In this document: positions 1 to 10,651 of the stretch, in pieces | Layout: every line of letters begins with the position of its first letter | How positions within the stretch are numbered: position 1 is the stretch's first letter | NCBI GenBank assembly: GCA_001899205.1 | Contig: MKVL01000032.1 | Location: 250,302 to 314,301, forward strand | Direction of reading: 5' to 3' | From: Mesorhizobium sp. 65-26 | Lineage (GTDB): Bacteria > Pseudomonadota > Alphaproteobacteria > Rhizobiales > Rhizobiaceae | Length of the DNA stretch: 64,000 bases | Position numbers and translations under genes: made by a program | Notes under the pieces: generated by a model | The model's input: only the letters and a program-made list of their open reading frames with translations | Told to the model about the DNA's origin: nothing | Databases searched by the model: none

Positions 1-209
1 CTTTAGGGCGCGGAAATTCGGCGGCAAGGCCTGAAAAGATTATCTTTTTTTAATTACACTTCGCGCTTGAGCGCTCCTAGCTTGCCATGCGGGGCCGAGA
101 ACCGCCGGCGATGCCTCCCATCGCGACGCGACGGAACCGGACGGCCCGAACGGTTGGAAGGCGACGCGGCTTGGCGGCCGTTCCCTTCCCAGCAAAAGGA
201 AGCGCCGCC

Positions 210-635
210 ATGCGCTCTTCAACCTCACTCAAGATTGCAACCCTCGCCACACTTCTGGTCGCCGCCCCGCTTGCCGGCGCCTATGCCGCAGGGCATCACA
301 AGGGCGCGCTCGACGCCAGTGACACGCCCGACTTCTATGGCCCGCGCCTGACCAGCTTCATCGGCCAGGTGGACGGCGTCAAGCAGGGCATCGCCGACGC
401 CAGGCAGGCCAACAACATCACGCCGGCCGAAGCGCGGGCGCTCGAAATGCGCGCCGACCGTATCAGCCAGGCCGCCGAGAAAGTGGCCTCGAGCGACCGC
501 GGCAGGATCCCGTCGTCGCAGTATCACCAATTGATGCACCGCCTCGACAATCTGGACCAGAGGCTTCTGACCGACACCGGCAGCGGCTTCAACATGGGTG
601 ATGGTTCGGACGGCGGGAACTATCCGAACGGCTGA
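210..635 (+). CDS. Small secreted protein of unknown function
   Basis: I do not recognise a family. The 141-residue product starts with a Sec-type signal peptide: Arg2 and Lys8, a hydrophobic run at about residues 9-24, and an AYA cleavage site at 24-26. The mature part is hydrophilic, looks helical, and ends in a Gly/Asp/Asn-rich tail. An in-frame ATG exists at 87, but the ATG at 210 is preferred because it puts the signal peptide at the N-terminus and has AAGGAAG seven bases upstream. It stands alone, with the convergent DUF1304 gene downstream. Periplasmic location is inferred; no function can be given. Confidence 0.7.
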   Translation: MRSSTSLKIATLATLLVAAPLAGAYAAGHHKGALDASDTPDFYGPRLTSFIGQVDGVKQGIADARQANNITPAEARALEMRADRISQAAEKVASSDRGRIPSSQYHQLMHRLDNLDQRLLTDTGSGFNMGDGSDGGNYPNG

Positions 636-803
636 GGCATGTCGCCCGGCAGGTCCCGCTGCTGGAAAGCGCATGCCTGAAAAATGGCTTGGGCGGGTTG
701 GCGATGGTAGCGAAGCCGACCCGCCCCTCATGTCTTCCCAGCCGGCACGTCCAGCAGGAAGGGACCAACTGGCGCCCCGGAACCCTTCCGCGGGCGCCTT
801 TTT

Positions 804-1157
804 TCAGACGCCGAACCACAGCGCGGCGAGCGCCAGTATGGCGGGCACCGTCTGCACATAGAGTATTCTGCGGCTCACGGTCGCCGCGCCATAGAGGCCT
901 GCTATCGCCACGCAAGCGAGGAAGAACGTCTTGATCTGGAAGCCGGCCGGGCCAAGCCACAGGCCCCAGATGAGGCCGGCGGCGAGAAAGCCGTTGTAGA
1001 GCCCCTGGTTGGCGGCGAGCACCTTGGACTGGTTGGCGAAATCGGGCTTGAGCCCGAAGGTCCTGTGGCCGCGCGGCGTATCCCACAGGACCATCTCCAG
1101 ATAGACGATGTAGACATGGATCAGGGCCACCAGCCCGACCAGTATGTTGCCGATCAT
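804..1157 (-). CDS. DUF1304 family membrane protein
   Basis: The 117-residue protein has about four hydrophobic helices and matches the DUF1304 pattern: an N-terminal helix with HVYIVYLEM, then a soluble stretch ending in NQGLYNGFLAAGL, the family hallmark. It is an inner-membrane protein of unknown biochemical role. Two tandem ATGs (1160 and 1157) follow a GGAGGGG sequence; I use the second because spacing to the first is only one base. It is monocistronic, convergent with the secreted-protein gene and divergent from the carboxypeptidase gene. Family assignment is from pattern recognition. Confidence 0.75.
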   Translation of the reverse strand: MIGNILVGLVALIHVYIVYLEMVLWDTPRGHRTFGLKPDFANQSKVLAANQGLYNGFLAAGLIWGLWLGPAGFQIKTFFLACVAIAGLYGAATVSRRILYVQTVPAILALAALWFGV

Positions 1158-1267
1158 CATACCCCTCCATGACGGCTGCATCCCCGCAAGCGAGCGGCCG
1201 ACGCCCGTCTTGCCATCGCCCTCGCATTGATATCTTGTCGCGCGGTCCAAAGTCACCGGAAACAGAC

Positions 1268-2752
1268 ATGTCCTTTCAGAAACTCGACGAACTCGGCCAC
1301 AAGCTCGAAGCGCTGGAGCATGCGCTCGCCATCCTCGGCGCCGACGAGGCGACCCACATGGCGGTGGGCGGCGGGGAAAAACGCGCCGAGGCGATGGCGG
1401 CACTGGCCGGCATGCACCATCGCCAGGCAACAGCGCCCGAGATCGCCGACTGGATCGCCGCCGCCGAGGCGGAACCCCTCGAAGACACCAAGCGCGCCGC
1501 GGTGGCCGAGTTTCGCCGGCAATACACCAACCTCACCTGCCTGCCCGCCGAGTTCGTCGAACGCATGACGACCGCCCGCATGCGCTCCGAGCAGCTGTGG
1601 CGGGACCTGCGGGCCAAGAACGACTGGGCGGGCTTCCAGCCCGCGCTGGAGGGTGTCGTCGCGCTGGTGCGCGAGGAGGCGGCGATGCGGGCGGACGCCC
1701 TCGGCCTCGCGCCCTATGACTCACTGATGGAGCAATATGACCCCGGCAACCGCGCCGCCGACATCACGCCCGTCTTCACCGAACTCAAGGCCTTCCTCAA
1801 GGTGTTTGTACCGGAGGCGCTGGCGGTGCAGGAAGAGAGGCTGGCGAAGCGTCCCCTGAAACCGCTTGCGGGCACCTATCCCGTCGACCGGCAGCGCGAA
1901 CTCGGCCTCGCCATGATGGCGGCCGTCGGCTTCGACCTCACCCACGGCTCGCTGTCGGTGTCGCACCATCCTTTCTGCGGCGGCGTGCCGAGCGACGTGC
2001 GCATCACCACCCGCTACCGCACGACGGAGTTCCTGTCCGCGCTGATGGGCGTGCTGCATGAGACCGGCCATGCGCTCTACGAGCAGAACCTGCCCAAGGC
2101 CTGGTCGCACTGGCCGCTCGGCAAGGCGCGCGGCATGGCCATGCACGAGAGCCAGAGCCTGTTCGTGGAAAAGCAGATCGGCCGCAATCCGGCCTTCTGG
2201 CGCTGGGCGCTGCCCGCGGTCGAGAAGCATCTCGGCGAGGCTTGGCCGATCGACGACATCCTGCCGCACGTCCATCGCGTCGAACGCGGGCTGATACGCG
2301 TCGATGCCGACGAGGTGACCTACCCGCTGCACGTTATCCTGCGCTACGAACTGGAGCAGGAACTCGTGTCGGGGGCGCTTGACGTGGCCGACCTTCCCGA
2401 GGCCTGGGACGCCAAGATGCGCGGCTATCTCGGTCTCTCCACGGCGGACAATCCGGCCGACGGCCCGATGCAGGACGTGCATTGGCCAGGTGCGGCCTTC
2501 GGCTACTTCCCGTCCTACACGCTGGGCGCAATGATGGCGGCGCAGCAGTGGGCGGCGCTGACGCGCGACCATCCAAACGCCGACGCGGACCTCGCCAGGG
2601 GTGACTTCAGCGCCGTCAACGACTGGCGCCGCGAGCGCATCTGGTCGCAGGGATCGCGCTGGTCGACGCCCGAACTCCTCCAACGCGCGACGGGCGAGAA
2701 GCTCAATGCCGCGCATTTCACCAGCCATCTCAAGCGGCGATATGGAAACTAG
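1268..2752 (+). CDS. Carboxypeptidase M32 (Taq family)
   Basis: This is a cytosolic zinc metallocarboxypeptidase of family M32, which removes C-terminal residues from peptides. The 494-residue length is usual for the family. The zinc site is visible as HETGH at residues 264-268, with the downstream HES (His293-Glu294) supplying the third ligand. The C-terminal half carries the GYFPSYTLGAMMAAQ segment typical of M32 enzymes. An open frame continues upstream to 1169, but the ATG at 1268 gives the normal N-terminus. The following nitroreductase gene begins 51 bases downstream and may be co-transcribed. Confidence 0.9.
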   Translation: MSFQKLDELGHKLEALEHALAILGADEATHMAVGGGEKRAEAMAALAGMHHRQATAPEIADWIAAAEAEPLEDTKRAAVAEFRRQYTNLTCLPAEFVERMTTARMRSEQLWRDLRAKNDWAGFQPALEGVVALVREEAAMRADALGLAPYDSLMEQYDPGNRAADITPVFTELKAFLKVFVPEALAVQEERLAKRPLKPLAGTYPVDRQRELGLAMMAAVGFDLTHGSLSVSHHPFCGGVPSDVRITTRYRTTEFLSALMGVLHETGHALYEQNLPKAWSHWPLGKARGMAMHESQSLFVEKQIGRNPAFWRWALPAVEKHLGEAWPIDDILPHVHRVERGLIRVDADEVTYPLHVILRYELEQELVSGALDVADLPEAWDAKMRGYLGLSTADNPADGPMQDVHWPGAAFGYFPSYTLGAMMAAQQWAALTRDHPNADADLARGDFSAVNDWRRERIWSQGSRWSTPELLQRATGEKLNAAHFTSHLKRRYGN

Positions 2753-2803
2753 GCCGAAGCGCGTGACCGGCCCACGTGGCGAACTTCAGGGAAGGAACCT
2801 CCC

Positions 2804-3487
2804 ATGAACGGCACGAAGGCATACATCCCGGTTCCCCTGCCCGACTATCGCGAGCTTCCGCTCGAGACGATGCGGGAGAACGCCAGGGCCTTCCACGCGG
2901 AGTTGCGAGCCCGCCACACGGTGCGCGACTTCTCGTCCCGGCCGGTGCCGCGCGACATCATCGAAACCTGCATTCTGGCGGCGGGCACCGCGCCCAATGG
3001 CGCCAACCACCAGCCATGGCATTTCGCCGTGATCGGCGACGCCGCCATCAAGAAGAGAATCCGCGAGGCGGCCGAGATCGAGGAACGCGCCTTCTACGCG
3101 GGCCGCGCCGGCGAGGAATGGCTGGCCGCGCTGGCGCCGCTCGGCACGGACGAGAACAAGGCCTTCCTCGAGGAAGCGCCGTGGCTGATCTGCATCTTCG
3201 GCGAGCGCAGGAGCCGGTCCGCCGACGGCGTGCTGCGCAAGAACTACTATGTGCCGGAATCGGTCAGCATCGCCTGCGGCTTCCTGATCGCCGCCCTGCA
3301 CAGGGCAGGCCTCGTCATGCTCACCCACACGCCCAATCCAATGGGTTTCCTCAACGAGATCTGCGGTCGCGACCCGCATGACAAGCCCTATATACTGATG
3401 GTGGTGGGCTATCCGAAGGATGGCCCGACGATCCCCGCCCATGCGCTGGAGAAGAAGCCGCTCGACCAGATCGCGACGTTTCTCTAG
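2804..3487 (+). CDS. Nitroreductase family protein
   Basis: An FMN-dependent oxidoreductase of the nitroreductase fold, 227 residues, within the family range. The N-terminal [12 protein letters not shown] segment is the FMN-phosphate binding signature (RxSxRxF type), followed by [14 protein letters not shown], which contacts the flavin. Later helices ([14 protein letters not shown]) match the dimer interface. The substrate cannot be told from sequence; iodotyrosine deiodinase-like and nitroaromatic reductases share this layout. A purine-rich GAAGGAA precedes the ATG. It follows the M32 peptidase gene closely in the same direction. Confidence 0.85.
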   Translation: MNGTKAYIPVPLPDYRELPLETMRENARAFHAELRARHTVRDFSSRPVPRDIIETCILAAGTAPNGANHQPWHFAVIGDAAIKKRIREAAEIEERAFYAGRAGEEWLAALAPLGTDENKAFLEEAPWLICIFGERRSRSADGVLRKNYYVPESVSIACGFLIAALHRAGLVMLTHTPNPMGFLNEICGRDPHDKPYILMVVGYPKDGPTIPAHALEKKPLDQIATFL

Positions 3488-3623
3488 CCCGTCCAGGACG
3501 CGAGGGCAGGCTGGCCGACTTTCGACGGCTTGGCTGACATCTGCATTCGGAACCTGCATCGCGGGTCTTTACTTTGGCGAGAAAGGCTCTGAAAAAGAGC
3601 AATATTCAAGTCAGTGAGCCTGG

Positions 3624-5723
3624 ATGTTGGTGGGTAACAGTCTTCGTGGGGTCAGGTCTTTCCACTGCCTCGTGCTTTTTTTGATCTTACTGGTCGGGGT
3701 CGTCGTCCCCGCGGCGGCGGATGAAGTCGTCCACAAGGGACCGGCAGCGGACTGGATCAAGCCGGTCGATGTCCCGCCGGCCGATGCGGCGCGAGCCGAC
3801 CAGATCAAGAACGGCCTCTCATGGCTTTTGACGGACGAACAGCTCATCCATCGCGACTACGGCTACGACGATTATTCACGCTCCGTCTACAAGATCGTCG
3901 ATCGGCCCGGCCTCGATCAGGGCGCAGGCATCGACCTGCAATTCGACCCCTCCAGGCATCGGGTAACGCTCAACCATCTGCGCATCATTCGCGAAGGCGT
4001 GACGCTGGACCGCCTGCCCGACGTGAAATTCGACATCTTCCGGCAGGAAAAAGACGCCGAAAAGGGTATCTATGACGGCTGGCTGACCGCCCATGTCAAC
4101 ATCGACGACGTGCGCGTCGGCGACATCGTGGACTATGGCGAGACCTATGAGATAACGCCTCTCATCGGCAAGAATCTGTTCTTCTACAGCTTCTCCACCG
4201 ACTCGACGGAACCGGTGGGACTGATCCGCAGCAGCATCATCTGGCCTGCTTCGCAACCCCTGGCGATCAAGCCGCGCGGCACCGGGATCAAGCCAACCAT
4301 CTCCACATCGGGAACGGACACCGTCTATCTCTGGGCGATCGCCAATCCAAAGCCGCTCAAGCTGGAGGACAGTATTCCGACCGCATTCCCTGCCTGGGGA
4401 ACGGTCGATGTCTCGTCCACCGCAAGCTGGCAAGGCGTGATCGATGCCCTCCAGCCTTATTACAAGCCGGTGACCACATTCCCCGCGGCCTTCGCGGCGA
4501 AACTCGATGAGATCGCGGCAAGGCAGCGGCTGCCGGAGGACCGGATGATCCCGGCGATGCGCCTGGTCCAGGACGAGATTCGCTATGTCAGCCTGTCGAT
4601 GGGATCGGGTTCATACATTCCGCGCGATCCCGCGACCGTCATCCAGAGCGGCTTTGGGGACTGCAAGGACAAGGCGCTGCTGCTTGCCTCGGCTTTGGCG
4701 CGACTGGGCATTTCGGCACAGGTCGCGTTGGCCGATCTCGACAGGGGACGGGCCTTGGACCAACACCTGCCGGCTTTGCGCCACTTCAACCATGCCATCG
4801 TCAAGGCAACGATCGCGCAGAAGACATACTGGCTCGATGCGACCGACTATCTGCAGGGCGGCGACGCAAGCAACGTCCCACAGGCGGACTATGGATTTGC
4901 GTTGCCGATTTTCGGCAATGGCGAACTCGAGAAGATGCCGAGCCCGGAACTGACCAGCCCGACGATCAAGGTCGCCGAGGACTTTTCTTTCCCAGACAAG
5001 CCAGACGGCTATCTGACGCTGTCCGTGCTGTCGACCTATGAAGGCGGCGATGCCGACCGGATGCGCAGCCGGCTTGCCAGCCGCTCGATGAGTGACCTGT
5101 CGGACGCCTATCTGAAATACTACAGCAAGCGTTATCCAGGCATCGAGAGCGGCGCCAAGCTCGAGGTCTTCGACAATCGCGATGGCAACATCGTCAACGT
5201 TCGGGAAAATTACCGGCTGTCGTCGCAGGCCCTGGCAGCCAACGATCTCGCCAAGAATTTTCCCATCTCGGCGGCCGATCTCGGCAACGATCTGCCCACG
5301 CCCAGCATGCTCAACCGCGTCGCCCCGATCTCGCTTGGGTCACCGGTCAATCGCCGTCATACGATCACGGTGAGCAACCTCAAGGCGAGGTTCTCCGGCG
5401 AGGACATGAAGAGCATCGCCACGCCCTATCTGTCACTGAGATCATCCTACAGCAGCACGCCGACCACTTTCACGGTGGAGTGGAATTTCCGGACGCTGGC
5501 AACTCAGGTTCCCGCCACGGCGATCAGCGACTATTTGAAGTCGGTCAAGGACGTCGCCGACAACATCGACTGGTCCTACAACTTCACCTACGAGGATGCA
5601 AAAGAGGACCCACCCCAGGCAGCGGCGCCCTTCACGCAGCAACAATTTTTGAGAAGCGTGCTCCTGCTGTCGGTGTTCATCGGCGTGCCGCTGTTCATGG
5701 CCTATCGGCGTAGCCGGCAGTAG
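3624..5723 (+). CDS. DUF3857 and transglutaminase-like domain protein
   Basis: A 699-residue envelope protein. An N-terminal signal or anchor (residues about 12-33, LVLFLILLVGVVVPAAA) is followed by a DUF3857 domain (about 60-250), then a transglutaminase-like cysteine-protease fold. The catalytic triad is readable as Cys in FGDCKDKA, His in RHFNHAIV and Asp in YWLDATD. A DUF3858-like beta domain follows. The C-terminus has one hydrophobic helix and a basic tail (AYRRSRQ), so the bulk is probably periplasmic and held in the inner membrane. The ribosome-binding site is weak. It is convergent with the ABC exporter gene, 13 bases away. The substrate is unknown. Confidence 0.85.
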   Translation: MLVGNSLRGVRSFHCLVLFLILLVGVVVPAAADEVVHKGPAADWIKPVDVPPADAARADQIKNGLSWLLTDEQLIHRDYGYDDYSRSVYKIVDRPGLDQGAGIDLQFDPSRHRVTLNHLRIIREGVTLDRLPDVKFDIFRQEKDAEKGIYDGWLTAHVNIDDVRVGDIVDYGETYEITPLIGKNLFFYSFSTDSTEPVGLIRSSIIWPASQPLAIKPRGTGIKPTISTSGTDTVYLWAIANPKPLKLEDSIPTAFPAWGTVDVSSTASWQGVIDALQPYYKPVTTFPAAFAAKLDEIAARQRLPEDRMIPAMRLVQDEIRYVSLSMGSGSYIPRDPATVIQSGFGDCKDKALLLASALARLGISAQVALADLDRGRALDQHLPALRHFNHAIVKATIAQKTYWLDATDYLQGGDASNVPQADYGFALPIFGNGELEKMPSPELTSPTIKVAEDFSFPDKPDGYLTLSVLSTYEGGDADRMRSRLASRSMSDLSDAYLKYYSKRYPGIESGAKLEVFDNRDGNIVNVRENYRLSSQALAANDLAKNFPISAADLGNDLPTPSMLNRVAPISLGSPVNRRHTITVSNLKARFSGEDMKSIATPYLSLRSSYSSTPTTFTVEWNFRTLATQVPATAISDYLKSVKDVADNIDWSYNFTYEDAKEDPPQAAAPFTQQQFLRSVLLLSVFIGVPLFMAYRRSRQ

Positions 5724-5736
5724 CCGCTACCAGGCG

Positions 5737-7539
<1,803 letters not shown>

Positions 7540-7613
7540 GCCTGTTTCCTTCGGGACCGCCGGCGGCGAACCGCCCTCGGAAGGCACGCCGCCAATATGC
7601 GCTTGCTGCGGCC

Positions 7614-7642
7614 TTGTGATTCAATTCCGGCTGATGTATAGG
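7614..7642 (+). promoter_or_regulatory. Candidate promoter for rpmE
   Basis: TTGTGA (7614-7619) and TATAGG (7637-7642) are separated by 17 bases, a housekeeping sigma-factor layout. Transcription from here would give a leader of about 120 bases before the rpmE ATG at 7773. The match is by eye only. Confidence 0.35.
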
Positions 7643-7772
7643 CTCGCCGACCGTTTTAGAAGCCGTGGCTTTTCATTAGCTGCGGCTTCGAGTTTTAAAA
7701 GGGGGCGCATCGACGCAGGCCATAGGCCCGTCTCGCGCCGGCCAGCCGGAAACGAAGATCAGGAACACGACA

Positions 7773-7994
7773 ATGAAGGCCGATATCCATCCCGACTACC
7801 ACACCATCAAGATCGTCATGACCAACGGCACCGAGTACCTGACGCGCTCGACCTGGGGCAAGGAAGGCGACACGATGAACCTCGACATCGACCCGACCAC
7901 GCACCCGGCCTGGACCGGCGGCCAGCAGACCCTGCTCGACCGCGGCGGCCGCCTGTCGAAGTTCAAGAAGCGTTTCGAAGGTTTCGGCCTCTAA
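7773..7994 (+). CDS. rpmE: 50S ribosomal protein L31
   Basis: L31 of the large ribosomal subunit, 73 residues. The N-terminus [10 protein letters not shown] and the internal STWGKEGD and KFKKRFEG segments are diagnostic of the alphaproteobacterial protein. The CxxC zinc knuckle of type-A L31 is absent, so this is a zinc-independent form. It is a single-gene transcript: a candidate promoter lies about 130 bases upstream and a strong intrinsic terminator lies 26 bases after the stop. The MsbA-like exporter gene is divergent upstream. Confidence 0.97.
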   Translation: MKADIHPDYHTIKIVMTNGTEYLTRSTWGKEGDTMNLDIDPTTHPAWTGGQQTLLDRGGRLSKFKKRFEGFGL

Positions 7995-8020
7995 GCCGAA
8001 CGCACTTTGCGATTTTGAAG

Positions 8021-8046
8021 AACCCGCCCATGTGGCGGGTTTTTTG
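8021..8046 (+). terminator. Intrinsic terminator of rpmE
   Basis: An 8-bp GC-rich stem (AACCCGCC with GGCGGGTT) with a 5-base loop is followed directly by a run of T residues at 8041-8045. It lies 26 bases after the rpmE stop codon. Confidence 0.9.
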
Positions 8047-8060
8047 TTGTCAGTACCCGG

Positions 8061-8160
8061 CCCCTACCTCCCTCTTGTGGGGAGGTCGGACCGAAGGTCC
8101 GGATGGGGGGCTGGCGCCTCTCCTGCCCGCTGCTTTGCAGCGGCCCTGCTTGTGAGGGGG
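8061..8160. repeat. Intergenic palindromic repeat of the GGGGAG type
   Basis: Between the convergent rpmE and tetR genes lies a run of nested inverted repeats: CTCCC/GGGAG around 8069-8084, GGACC/GGTCC around 8087-8100, and a further GCCGCT-rich hairpin around 8130-8145. The composition resembles the elements at 24041-24220, 38303-38330 and 59312-59475. Confidence 0.5.
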
Positions 8161-8171
8161 CGGCAAGAACC

Positions 8172-8813
8172 TCACTCGCCAACCAACTCCCTCAGCGCCA
8201 TCCGCTTGTAGGCTTCAACCAGCCTGTCGCCTTCCTCGCGATCGACGGAGATCGCCAGCCGCACGGCGGCCTCGCCCATCTGCCAGACGAGAAACGCCGC
8301 GGTTTCGAGTTCCATCGGATCGGCATCCGGCCGCAACCGCTTCAGCACGGCGACCAGAAATTCCGCGTTCGCCCGGCTGTCCGCCATCTCGAGCGCGCGC
8401 AGCGCCTTGTCGGCCTGGGTGCCGAACCAGACGTCGCGTATCACCGGCTCGGCCAGGAACAGCCTGTAATAAATATCCAGAAGTTCCGAGAACGCCCGCT
8501 TCAGGTCCTGAGCGTCGCTGACGTCCCTCAACGCCGCCGAAATGCAGGCCTGGCTTTCGGCGGTGTATCGCTCGGCAAGCGCCCAGACGATCGCCCGCTT
8601 GTCCGGGAAGAACTGGTAGAGCGAGCCGATCGAAACCCCCGCCCTTTCCGCCACCTCGCCCATGCGCATGGCGTCGCTGCCCTGCTCGGAGATCAGCGCC
8701 GAGGCGGCGGCCAGCATGCGCTCGACCCGCTCGCGGCTGCGCTGCTGGGTCGGCGCCCGGCGCGGCGAAGCAATGTGCCCCTGTGAAGAGGTCGACGCGG
8801 CCGTGTCCTCCAT
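8172..8813 (-). CDS. TetR family transcriptional regulator
   Basis: A 213-residue DNA-binding repressor. The TetR helix-turn-helix is visible at about residues 35-75: MGEVAERAGVSIGSLYQFFPDK, preceded by RERVERMLAAASALI. The C-terminal two thirds form the variable ligand-binding domain. The ATG at 8813, with GGAG nine bases upstream, is preferred over an in-frame TTG at 8834. It is divergent from the DUF1772 gene with about 130 bases between, so that gene is its most likely target and the two may share an operator. The inducer is unknown. Confidence 0.88.
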   Translation of the reverse strand: MEDTAASTSSQGHIASPRRAPTQQRSRERVERMLAAASALISEQGSDAMRMGEVAERAGVSIGSLYQFFPDKRAIVWALAERYTAESQACISAALRDVSDAQDLKRAFSELLDIYYRLFLAEPVIRDVWFGTQADKALRALEMADSRANAEFLVAVLKRLRPDADPMELETAAFLVWQMGEAAVRLAISVDREEGDRLVEAYKRMALRELVGE

Positions 8814-8945
8814 GGCTGTCTCCAAACCTGGCAAAAGCTCTTGACTTGAAAAATACGAGGGTTTATCACGTTTTGCAAATGTGAATATTCCTCACATTGT
8901 GAATGGCGACGCGGCGCATACCGCCAACCAGGCCGGAGACCCGAG

Positions 8946-9422
8946 ATGATCAAGCTTCTTCCCACCCTGACCTTCATCGCCGCGATCGGCTCCGGCGTGG
9001 TCGGCGGCGTCTTCTTCGCCTTTTCGAACTTCATCATGCCGGCGTTTGCCCGACTGCCGGCGGCGGGTGGCATCGCGGCAATGAACGCGATCAACATCAC
9101 GGTCATCACCCCGACCTTCATGGCGGCGCTGTTCGGCACCGGCCTCGTCTGCCTCGCGCTGATCGCTTCGACCGTCATGGGCTGGAGCCAGTCGGGATCG
9201 TACTGGTTGCTGGCCGGCGCCGTGATCTACCTCGTCGGCAGTACGATCGTGACCATGGTGTTCAACGTGCCGCTCAACGATGCGCTGGCGGCCGTCGATC
9301 CGGCGAGCGCCAGCGGCGCCGCCGTCTGGACGAACTATCTGGGCGAATGGGTGATGTGGAACCACGTGCGCACAATCGCCAGCATCGTGGCGATGAGCTG
9401 CTTCATCATGGGTCTGATTTGA
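8946..9422 (+). CDS. DUF1772 (anthrone oxygenase-like) membrane protein
   Basis: A 158-residue protein with four hydrophobic helices. The N-terminal GGVFFAFSNFIMPAF and the C-terminal half with NVPLNDALAAV and TNYLGEWVMWNHVRT are hallmarks of the DUF1772/anthrone oxygenase-like family, in which the conserved Asn and Trp-Asn-His residues are thought to form the active site. The cofactor-independent oxygenase role is known only for fungal relatives, so the bacterial function is inferred. It is divergent from a TetR regulator, suggesting inducible expression in response to a small molecule. Confidence 0.8.
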   Translation: MIKLLPTLTFIAAIGSGVVGGVFFAFSNFIMPAFARLPAAGGIAAMNAINITVITPTFMAALFGTGLVCLALIASTVMGWSQSGSYWLLAGAVIYLVGSTIVTMVFNVPLNDALAAVDPASASGAAVWTNYLGEWVMWNHVRTIASIVAMSCFIMGLI

Positions 9423-9454
9423 GGCACGGGCTCGTCGAACGCGAAAATCCCACC

Positions 9455-9766
9455 TCAGGCGGGGTCTTTCGACTTGTGGCCCTTGCGATCCGAGTGGCCC
9501 AGATCGCGCTCCGGGTCGATGACGTCGCGGACCAGTTGCTTGAGCTTTGCCGCATCCGGAAAGCCGCCGTCGCGCTTGCGGTCCCATACCAGCACGTCGC
9601 TGCAGGAGATGGTGAAGATGCCGCCGGTGCCCGGCACCAGCGTCACTTCGCCAAGCTCGGTACCGAAGGTGGAAAGCAGCTCCTGCGCCATCCAGCCGGC
9701 ACGCAGCAGCCATTGGCACTGCGTGCAGTAGGTGATGACGATCCGAGGTCTATCTGGCAGGCTCAT
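9455..9766 (-). CDS. SelT/SelW/SelH family thioredoxin-like protein
   Basis: A 103-residue Rdx-family protein. The redox motif is CTQC near residues 14-17, in the sequence YCTQCQW, with cysteine in place of the selenocysteine seen in animal members. The short beta-alpha fold continues through LVPGTGGIF and VWDRKRDGGFPDAAKLK. The role is probably thiol redox in the cytosol; the partner is unknown. The ATG overlaps the stop of the upstream RDD gene by four bases (ATGA at 9763-9766), so the two are translationally coupled. Confidence 0.85.
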   Translation of the reverse strand: MSLPDRPRIVITYCTQCQWLLRAGWMAQELLSTFGTELGEVTLVPGTGGIFTISCSDVLVWDRKRDGGFPDAAKLKQLVRDVIDPERDLGHSDRKGHKSKDPA

Positions 9767-10554
9767 TCATGTGTCTCGCGGGTGCGAACGGTTGTTCCGG
9801 CAACCCGATCATGGATCGGGCCATTACCCCAGGCAATCGAGAACCAGATCCAGAGCAGCCAGATCAAGACTAAGGCAAACGCGACGAACGCGCATACGAT
9901 TTCAACCCTGGAATAGCTCGGCACGGGTTCAGGAATGCCTCTCCAGGCCTGGAAAGCAAACCACGCTCCCGACAACGTGACAGGGACAAAGCCGAGAAAC
10001 TTGATCACTCCCCGACAGGCTGCCTTTTGCAAGGACAGACCGATTCTATTCCAATCATACTCGTCACGCACGACAATCGACAAAGCCAGCTTGCCAACGG
10101 ACTGGCCCGAAACAATCTCCATGACGAGAAGATAGATCGCTAGAATGGGCAATTCGAGGAAACCCAGATCCAGCGCCGTGGGCCGAAAATTCCCTTTCGA
10201 ATTAAGATCGATCGAGACAGCTGGGCTCATTCCTGATCGAGTATCCTTGGCTTTACCGACTGCCATTTCCGCGACCGGGAAGAAGCCGAAGAAAGATGTA
10301 CTACACATCTGCCAATCGTAGGCCTCGACTGTTGGATTTCCGTGCACCGTAGCCGAGCGGCACATTTGCGAGTTGAACCAGAAGTGGCCCTTCACCCCGC
10401 CGTCGGTCAGCAGGAACAGACCTGCTACCAACGAATAAAGAGGCATCAGCACGACGAGATAGTCGATCAGTGAAGCGAAAAGCCGGCGCCAAAAGCCGGC
10501 GAGGCTTGGCCAAGTCCCCTCGTCGGCATGTTCAAGCCCGCCGTAGTCGGTCAT
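9763..10554 (-). CDS. RDD family membrane protein
   Basis: A 263-residue inner-membrane protein. The RDD signature is in FWRRLFASLIDYLVVL (about residues 18-33), followed by further hydrophobic helices, with the family's second region at MEIVSGQSVGKLALSIVV. RDD proteins are thought to be small transporters or assembly factors; no substrate is known here. The start at 10554 has GGGGGAG upstream and is preferred to the extended frame reaching 10617. The base composition is visibly less GC-rich than neighbouring genes. It is coupled to the SelT-like gene. Confidence 0.8.
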   Translation of the reverse strand: MTDYGGLEHADEGTWPSLAGFWRRLFASLIDYLVVLMPLYSLVAGLFLLTDGGVKGHFWFNSQMCRSATVHGNPTVEAYDWQMCSTSFFGFFPVAEMAVGKAKDTRSGMSPAVSIDLNSKGNFRPTALDLGFLELPILAIYLLVMEIVSGQSVGKLALSIVVRDEYDWNRIGLSLQKAACRGVIKFLGFVPVTLSGAWFAFQAWRGIPEPVPSYSRVEIVCAFVAFALVLIWLLWIWFSIAWGNGPIHDRVAGTTVRTRETHE

Positions 10555-10651
10555 CGGCTCCCCCGCTGATAACTGACGAACCTGTACCGCGAACAAAATG
10601 CGGCCGGCCAGCACCACCCGGGTGCAGCCCTATAGGGCAGCGTTGTCGGAC

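Noticed and set aside
87-209. Upstream in-frame extension of the first secreted protein
   Set aside because: It would bury the signal peptide inside the protein and has no ribosome-binding site as good as the one before 210.
8061-8160. CRISPR-like repeat cluster
   Set aside because: The repeats are inverted, differ from each other and lack regular spacers; they fit intergenic palindromic elements instead.
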